Positions 53,101 to 62,100 of a DNA stretch of 64,000 bases are shown here, in pieces (positions within the stretch are counted from its first letter, which is position 1; every line of letters starts with the position of its first letter). The position numbers and the translations under genes were made by a program. The notes under the pieces are model-generated. The model made no database searches and was not told the origin of the DNA. It worked only from the letters and a program-made list of their open reading frames with translations. The stretch comes from Hermatobates lingyangjiaoensis. Taxonomy: Eukaryota; Arthropoda; Insecta; Hemiptera; Hermatobatidae. The stretch lies in the NCBI GenBank assembly GCA_026182355.1, contig JAPFBL010001928.1:4783001-4847000 (forward strand), in the 5' to 3' direction.

Positions 53101-56100
53101 AAAAAAAAAATGAGGTTTAGTTGTCCTTCAGAGAGCTCAGTGTTTGAAACAGGTTCTTGTAAGACACATAAAGTTAACTTGTATCAAAATATTAAAGGTC
53201 TTGAAGAAAGAAGATTTCCTCCCCAAAATGAACTGTATTAAGTAAGAAGCATTCTGAAGATCAACAATATGAGTGAATAATGGCCCTTTCCGAATATCTT
53301 CAAAGCGTTGGGATCCGCCTTGAAGAAGGTCGAATCCTTTGCAGCTTGATTGAGTTGCACCTGGATGGAAGAGCACGTGGGAGTTGTGATTCAACACAGA
53401 GTTTTCTATTCACTTTTATGCTCCTACCTTGTTCACCTTCATGCTGTTCCTGACACCAGTAGAGGCAATACTGAATATTCAACTTGTCAATATAAACAAA
53501 TAAATATGCTACCTATAGATATTGATGCTATATCCTTAGTTAACATTGAGAAAGGAGGAGGGGGGATCATTGTTTGTCACTAATCATGAAGGCAGTTTTT
53601 TCTTCATCTCTTCAAGTAATATTATTGAAAGATTTCCTGTTTTACAGCTTTAAGTCGTTTCCAAAGTATATTCATATCTTAAAATAGGTGATCAGCTCTT
53701 TATAAATGGCGGAAGGTAAATGAAATGAAGTTTTTTCTTAAACATATGCCAATGCAATATTGTTCATATTTTAAAAATGCATAGATATCAATGATGCTAT
53801 AGTTAACATGAAAACGAGATTATACTATTCAATTAGTATAATCTAGTTTTCATGTATTGATAACATATAATAGGTTTCTAAACACCTGAAATGAAAATCA
53901 GCATTTATAGCACAGTGAGAAATTCTGAAATATGTAATGGTCCTCGTCAGAGTGACAATTTGAATAAACTTGCGACTCTGACTCTGACGAGAGGCTCATA
54001 ACTGTTATTTGTAAGAGCCAGTTATACATGACTCATGACAGTCAGTAAATATTTTCTTCCATTCATTTCTCATCAAGCCAGCGTGTTGCTGAAATTATTA
54101 AGAATAGTGACTGTTAATTTATTTTGTATATACATCTGTCGATTTTTTAATTGAAAATACATATATTTAATATACAATGATGTAATTCAAGTATCAGTGA
54201 TTAAACTATTTATCAAAGTATGTCTTTATTTAGGATTTTAAACAACTACTTAGTGTGGCAGATGGTCAAGACGCTGACTAGTTACTTGAGCAAGCCCTTC
54301 CGAGATGCTTATAAAGTCTTAAGGAAGGCTTTGGTCGGCAGCGAAGGTGGAGAGGAAATTTGGCGTTATTGTGTCAGTGACACAAATAATTTTCTTGGCT
54401 TTGCTGTCGGTGCAATGTACGTCAGAGAAGCATTCAATCGAACTGCCAAAGCTAAGGTATATTCTCTCAGTTTTAAATAATACCATATAATATTATATTT
54501 TGAGAAAAATACGTTTGAATTATACAAAAATACGATCAAAATTATATATCATAATAGTAAATTTTCATTACATTTTTATAGGAAACAGTTTTTGGATGGT
54601 TGTAACATTATCAAATGTTACAATATCTTCAAGTTTCTTATCTCTTCCAATCCTTTGTTTACATTATGCCCCTAAAGGTAATCATAAATTAATTCACCAG
54701 AAAATATTATGTAGTATTTTATTCATTTAAAATTAATGAATTTTCATATAAATTTAATACAAAATTATAAATCCTCTTAAATTTAAAAAAACACTCAAGC
54801 AAATGTAGTTATATATTTAATTGAACATTGAAACTTATAGAAAGTATAAAAAAAATCGTTTTTCTGTGCCAAAAACAATTCTGAATACTTGTTTTAAACC
54901 GATAATGAATATTTATTTTATCACTCTATCAATATATAATTTTTCAGGCTGAAGAAATGATAACGAATATCCGAACAGCTTTCAAAGAAAATTTAAGAAA
55001 GTTAAGTTGGATGGAAGAAGAAAGTGTTCTTTTAGCAGAAAAAAAAGCTGATGCTATTTCTGACATGATAGGTAGTGTATCATGTGTTATTTTGATTTTA
55101 TATATTCGTGTGTTTGTAACATTAATTGAAGATGTAAATATTGGGGTGAAGCAAATATGAATATTGTATTTTTTATTGGTATTCCAAATATAATGTCTCA
55201 AGCACTTTTATTATTTGCTTTAGCTGTATAAGATCGTATATGAATTGAGAAGTAAAGCAAAATATAAACTCTTGTTTCTGTGCTTGTATCGTAAATTTTA
55301 GCCTTCATTGTTGTTTTAGGAACGAAATGTGTGTCCCATTGTTTAATATATTGTAGCGACGCGAGGGACAACCCTGCTCACCGGTTATCACCTGCTTTCT
55401 ATTATTGGACTTGTCGTTGTTTTTTATCTTAATTTTGTAAAGTGAGAGATTCTATTAAAGAACTCTACAGTATGATTTATATTAGAAATAGTTAAAACCG
55501 TCATACCTCGTAAGATGATCTTGGAGTCGTTGGAGCGCTTTCGGACGTTGTCCATCTTCGATCGCAACAAACCTACTGAGCTGTTATATAGCTGGTTGGT
55601 TATCTGTCAAGTCCACTGCTATCCTGATATTATTATTTTTGATTTTATTTTCAAAATAATAATATCAGGATAGCAGTGGACTTGACAGATAACCAACCAG
55701 CTATATAACAGCTCAGTAGGTTTGTTGCGATCGAAGATGGACAACGTCCGAAAGCGCTCCAACGACTCCAAGATCATCTTACGAGGTATGACGGTTTTAA
55801 CTATTTCTAATATAAATCATACTGTAGAGTTCTTTAATAGAATCTCTCACTTTACAAAATTAAGATAAAAAACAACGACAAGTCCAATAATAGAAAGCAG
55901 GTGATAACCGGTGAGCAGGGTTGTCCCTCGCGTCGCTACAATATCACCTATTTTGTTGATTCTACATCATGCATTCTAGATTGAATATTAGGTTAGGTTA
56001 GTTAGCAGTAGCAGTCCAATAAGAGAACGCACAGAGGCCAAGCATTGGCCCTTTGTGATACCACACAATGAATATTCTATATTGGGAGTCCCAAAATTTG

Positions 56101-59100
56101 CCTAACTCAAGTGCATTTAGAGTAGGGATCTATAACGAGTACCTGACATTGTACAGGCTCAGAACTGACAGCTGTACGTCCTCTCTGAGGGAAGACGTCC
56201 TCAGATTTATTAATCGATTATAAATCAGTTCGTGAATAAACCGAGGGCTTGAGTGGGTATTGAACCCAGAGGATATCTACCAGTCCAGAGGATGACACGT
56301 TGCTACATGCCTAACCTGATCTCCAAAAAATTAAACTCACTCTAGTTTGAATCCTTAAATTTAAACTTCATGAGCGAAGGTAGTTCTGGCATCTTAATTC
56401 AAAGATTCTTCTTTCATCATGAAGTTACAGAATAATGAAAGTAACTAGTTTCACCAAACTAGATTACACTTTACATTATATAACTAATTTTAAAAATTCT
56501 GAGGTAAAATGGATAAACCAACAAAAGTCTCCACATAAATGAAGTTTTATTCAACGCGTTTCGAACACTTTGTTTTCATCATCAGGAAGACATAATAATA
56601 CAAATTATATCTAATCAGTTACAAAATTAGTGTGAAATAATAAAATTCAATTAAGAGAATTCAAGACATACCCAAGGGCAGATGAATAAAACTTCATTTG
56701 TGTGGAGACTTCTGTTGGTTTATCCATTTTACCTCGATATAATTTGTATTTTAGTGTCTTCCTGATGATGAACACAAAGTGTTCGAAACGCGTTGAATAA
56801 AACTTCATTTGTGTGGAGACTTTTGTTGGTTTATCCATTTTACCTCAGAATGAGTAAATACCACACAATTACGAATTGCACAACTAATGATTTAATTTTA
56901 AAAAGTCAAATACAATCTATTTTTAATATTTAAGGTATTTAATATTGTATTTAAAACTTTTTTTATTTATCTAACCCAAAATAAAAAAACCTCCTAGTTG
57001 GAATATTATATACCTACCAAAAAGAATAGCCTTTAGTATTTTATTGAGAAAAGGTCTATTGTTTATCATATCTGATATGCTATGTTTGTAGCTTAATTTG
57101 TTTGAATAACTATTACATAATATACATTTTGTTAAATACAATCTATTTAATTTAAATTCAGTGAGTTCAACACCAAAATTATTGCCATCGTACATTGAAG
57201 AAAATAAAAATTGGTTAATAGATATTATTTTACGACTAGCTTTATTTTCTTGCAAACAAATAAAGTAAAAACGTTAACATATCACAATAAAAAAATATTT
57301 TGGTCTCAATCTTATAAAGTTAGTTGTTAAAATTAAAAAAGCTAACTTAATTTTTGATGCATGTTGACCATTTTTATTACCATCTTGTATTAAATAAACT
57401 GTTTTATGTCTGCTTAATTTCTTTGTTTTTTTTTTTTAAGAAAAAAACTGCTTCTTACACATATAAATAAATTTACTCGTTTTTAAAAAATGATCATTTT
57501 GCGCCATTGTTTATGAAATTGTTTTCAACATATACTGTTTCAGGTTTTCCTGATTATATACTGGATCCAAGGCAGTTAGATAACAAATATAAAGACCTAC
57601 AAGTGAGTGAAAACAAATATTTTCTTAACTTTATCAATGCAAACAAATATATGCTTAAAGAAAATTTGAAAAAATTGGGCCAACCTGTAAACAAAACAAG
57701 GTTAGTAATTCTATACAGTGTTGTGATATGATATTTTAATTAAATGTTTGCTTCTTATTTTTTAATGTTTTCATTCTATGTATGTATGAAAATGAAATGT
57801 ATGTAAATGTTTATGTACATTATATACAGTGGAGGTTACATCATTTAAATAGAATGATGCCTGAAAATGTTCTGGACAATTGTTTTGATAATTAATAGTA
57901 AACATGGTTGAAACATTGTATTTTATTTTGAAGAAAACTAAAGATGTGATATATTTATTGTTGGAATAACAATCTCTATATCTCTGAGGATATTTTTTTT
58001 ATTCAGATGGACTATGTCTCCTCCCACTGTCAATGCATACTATACTCCTACAAAAAATCAGATCGCCTTGCCAGCTGGAATATTCCAAGCTCCCTTCTAT
58101 GACCCCAATCGATTGGAAGTGCTAAATTACGGAGCTATGGGGGTAGTCATGGGTCATGAACTAACGCATGCTTTTGATGACCAAGGTATCATTTAAATTC
58201 AATTTTATTTATTAACTTTTCGAACGACATTTGTCGTTTAATAACAAATTATTAAATTTAATAACAAAATTATAATTTGATAACAAATTATTGTAATTGT
58301 TTACAGCTACTTTAAAGTATTATCAGTTAAACTTATTTGGAGGATGTGAACTTCATTTCGACAGGTAATCGTTAAAGTCACAGTCTGATTGTGAACAAAA
58401 TGAATAAAGGAATTTGTTATTCTTCTTGAAAAACAATATTATTAACTTATTAAATAGTTGAACAATATTTCAATTATTAAGGGCTTTGAAGCCTATCAAG
58501 ATTAATGCATAGTTTAAATATTGTCGTGTAAATCTTGAAACCTTTCTTCATCTAAGTGACTTTCAGAAATATCATCAAAAGCAATATGTTTTAACAATAG
58601 GGAAGTTAAGAAACTTCCTAAATATTGCAGTAGTTCTAACATTGAGTAAGCGACGGTAGGTTAGGAATGGCAAACATGTAAGAATAAATGATTTCGTCAA
58701 TTAAGCATGGAAATAATTGCTATAGCCAATTACTATTTGATTGAAATGATGCCAATTTTGACAGTTTGTTATCGGTAACAAACGATCTTTACATCTGCTA
58801 CATAGAATGTGGAGTTTCTTTCAAAATTGGTTAAGGTAGCCTGCCAGTATATTTTGGTTGCTTGATTTACATTAGATTGGGTTGCAATGGCACGGGAGAA
58901 GACAGACAGACTAAAGGTCCTGTTGTGATACCACACAATGAACGTTCTTCATTGGGAGCCCTAAACTTTGCCTAATTTAAAATAGCGATCTTTAACGAGT
59001 ACTGACATCATACAGGCTCAAGATCCTCTTTATGGGACGACCTGCTCAGATTTTATTTTCCATCTACCGCATAAATAAAACGAGGACCAGATTAGGTATC

Positions 59101-62100
59101 GAACCTAAGATCTACCATTTCAGAGGCTAGCACCTAAGCCACTTAAAGTCCAAACTTGGCTACATTCCTTACATTTTGATTCGCATCAAAGACGTCTCTT
59201 CTACATTGAAGAGAAGTATCTGTTATTGTTACCCTCTCTTTGCTACCCCGGTGACCCTATGATTTGCTCTCATTGCATTTTTCAAATTCTAATTTTGCAT
59301 TGCTGCAGTGCATTGAAGTGGACATAAAATTGATAGATAATAATCAAATATTTTGACTCAATTTTTATGTTGTAATACTAATAAGCCGACGTTACTAGGT
59401 ATGAATTTAAGCCATTAACCAGTATGTCGATAGTTAATTCTGGTACCAGTGAGAACCCAATGTACAACCATTTATTATTATTTGTTAATTTAAAGTGGTC
59501 GCAAAGTTTCTTAGTGAAGTTGCAGACTTGAAGAATATAATTAGGAATAGGTAGCGTCATGAACATCCACACTATCCATAATCAATGATCAAACCACAAT
59601 AAGAAAATGGGAAAGCAAGACTAAGATCTTTCAACCGTAACAAGCGGTCTTCGTCAGAGTCAAAAACTGGGTCTTCGTCAGAGTCAAAAACCCAACTGAA
59701 GATCAGTTGGGTTTTTGACTCTGACGAAGACCGCTTGTTACGGTTGAAAGATCTTAGTCTTGCTTTCCCATTTTCTTATTGTGGTTTGATCATTGATTGT
59801 TATTTCACGTGTTTATGTGAAATCTTACTATCCATAATAATTAAAACTTTAATGAGTTCATTAAACTAAAAAAAATTACAATTGTGCAGTAAATTTGCAT
59901 CTATGATTTACTTTATGCAAGAGATGTGTAAGTTTTAATTAATCGTATTAATTCCATTTCGAGTATTTTTTAAAAAAAAATATTTATGAAAAAAAGTAGC
60001 TTAATTTAATAGTTTAATTTGTTTCATGTATAAGGCTAGCCTTAATTAAAATATTAAAATTAAAATTAAAAAAATAAAATATTAATTTTGTATTAATATT
60101 AGGCTAGCCTTTACAGATTCTTATATTATTGTTTTCAGGAAGGGAATATGATGAAAAAGGAAACCTTCACCAATGGTGGAATAACATGACTATTGAAAAA
60201 TTCAAAAAACAAGCCGACTGCATTGAAAAACAGTATTCGAAATTTGAACACAATGGCAGACATGTCAATGGGAAACAGACATTAGGTATTGTTTTTCCTA
60301 GTTATCACACCCGTTAACATAAATTCCAAGTCACAAAGATTGAAAATAATTAAGTTTTAAAATATAGTTAGGTCAAGTAACTCTAATTAATTTTGTTTCT
60401 ACACTTTTTTTTCTATTAAACTATTATCTTTCTATTAAACCTATCTCATACACAGTAGTATTCTGATTAAGGCATTCTTTGCTATAACAAAATTATGTGA
60501 TCATGAAAAAAAACTTGATTTTGACTGATATACATGCTTTGATGACTCCTGAGTTTATTTTTAATATTTTTTGGATGATTCTTGGATGTGTTAGATGAGT
60601 AGTAGGATATGTATCCAAAAAATTGTAATCACTAACAATTTCCACCATTAAATAATCTTAATGAAATTTTCATTTCTTTGTATGCAATATATATATGAAT
60701 TAAATACCACAATAAACAATATAAATTAATTAATATTATGCTCTAAGGCCTTTGATTAACATCATCAGAGAGCTAAATGAAACAACCAAAAAAAAAAAAA
60801 AAAACATAATAACAAGTTAACCTTGTTAAAAGAAATGAAAATTTCATTAAGATTATTTAATGGTGAGAATTGTTAGTGATTAAAATTTTTTGGATACATA
60901 TCCAAAAAAGATTGAAGTCAAGACTTCAATCAGCCAGGTTAACTTGTTATTATGTTTTTTTTTTGTTTGTTGTTTCATTTAGCTCTCTGATGATATTGTG
61001 ACGAAAGGCCTTAGAGCATTTGAATTAATTTATATTGTTTATTGTGGTATTTAATTCATATATTATATCGAGTTATTGTTTGATTATTAATTTATATACA
61101 TATATATTTGTTCAATGTCTTTTTATCTCGAACACGTATATGGAACACTTATTCTCTTCATCGAGGACGCTGAACCAAACCCTGAAAAATAGTATTTATT
61201 TATTGCGATACTTTATGAAGTATATTTATATATAGTTTATTGTGTGTAGATGTGCCTTGTTATTCTTTGACAATGTTGAATGTAAGAAATGCTACTTAAG
61301 TTCTTTATACCGAAACAGTATTAATTTCTCCCTTGTTCTGGTTATTCCAGAGATCTGGCATTTTTCATTCATTATATATATTCTTATGTGTCTAGCCTCT
61401 TATAACTATTCCATGAATTTTGGATTATTACAAAAGGCAATATAACGCTGAAGGGACAAATATTAAGTCCTCAGGCAGTCATAAGGATTTCTTTACCTTA
61501 ATGTTATTATTAGAAGAAATTATTATTATTAGAAATTATTAGAAGCAAATATTTTTGAGATTAATATAAATAAATATTTTATATTTATTATAAAATATAA
61601 TAAATTTAGTATTTCAAGATACTACTTTCAAAAAATTACAAATCTGTCCCATAATTTGAAAAAAAAATGTACTATACAAAACTTAAAAATAATTATGTAC
61701 TACATAAATTGATAACCCATTTGATAACATTCTTTTAATTCTTTCATTAAATTTAGGGATTTATTAATATATTTTAATGAGTATTACAACTTATTAGTTG
61801 TGGTTTTTTGCCTAATTTTATTATCAGCAATTTCATATCCTAAATCATAAGATTTAAATGAATATTAGTTTACCTTTTCATTATTAAATCATAATCAATC
61901 AATGGAAAAATACCAACCAATGTAAGAAGTCAGTTATATTTTAATTATAATTGGCAAATTGTAATACCAATATTAAAAAAATCAATTAATTAAAATGATT
62001 TGTCATTATTTCTTCTGGTAATGGTTGTACTCACTGTAAAGTTGAGTTTTGGACTACACCAGGTTTTTTTAACTCAGTAGAATGTCAGAAACTTATTGGT

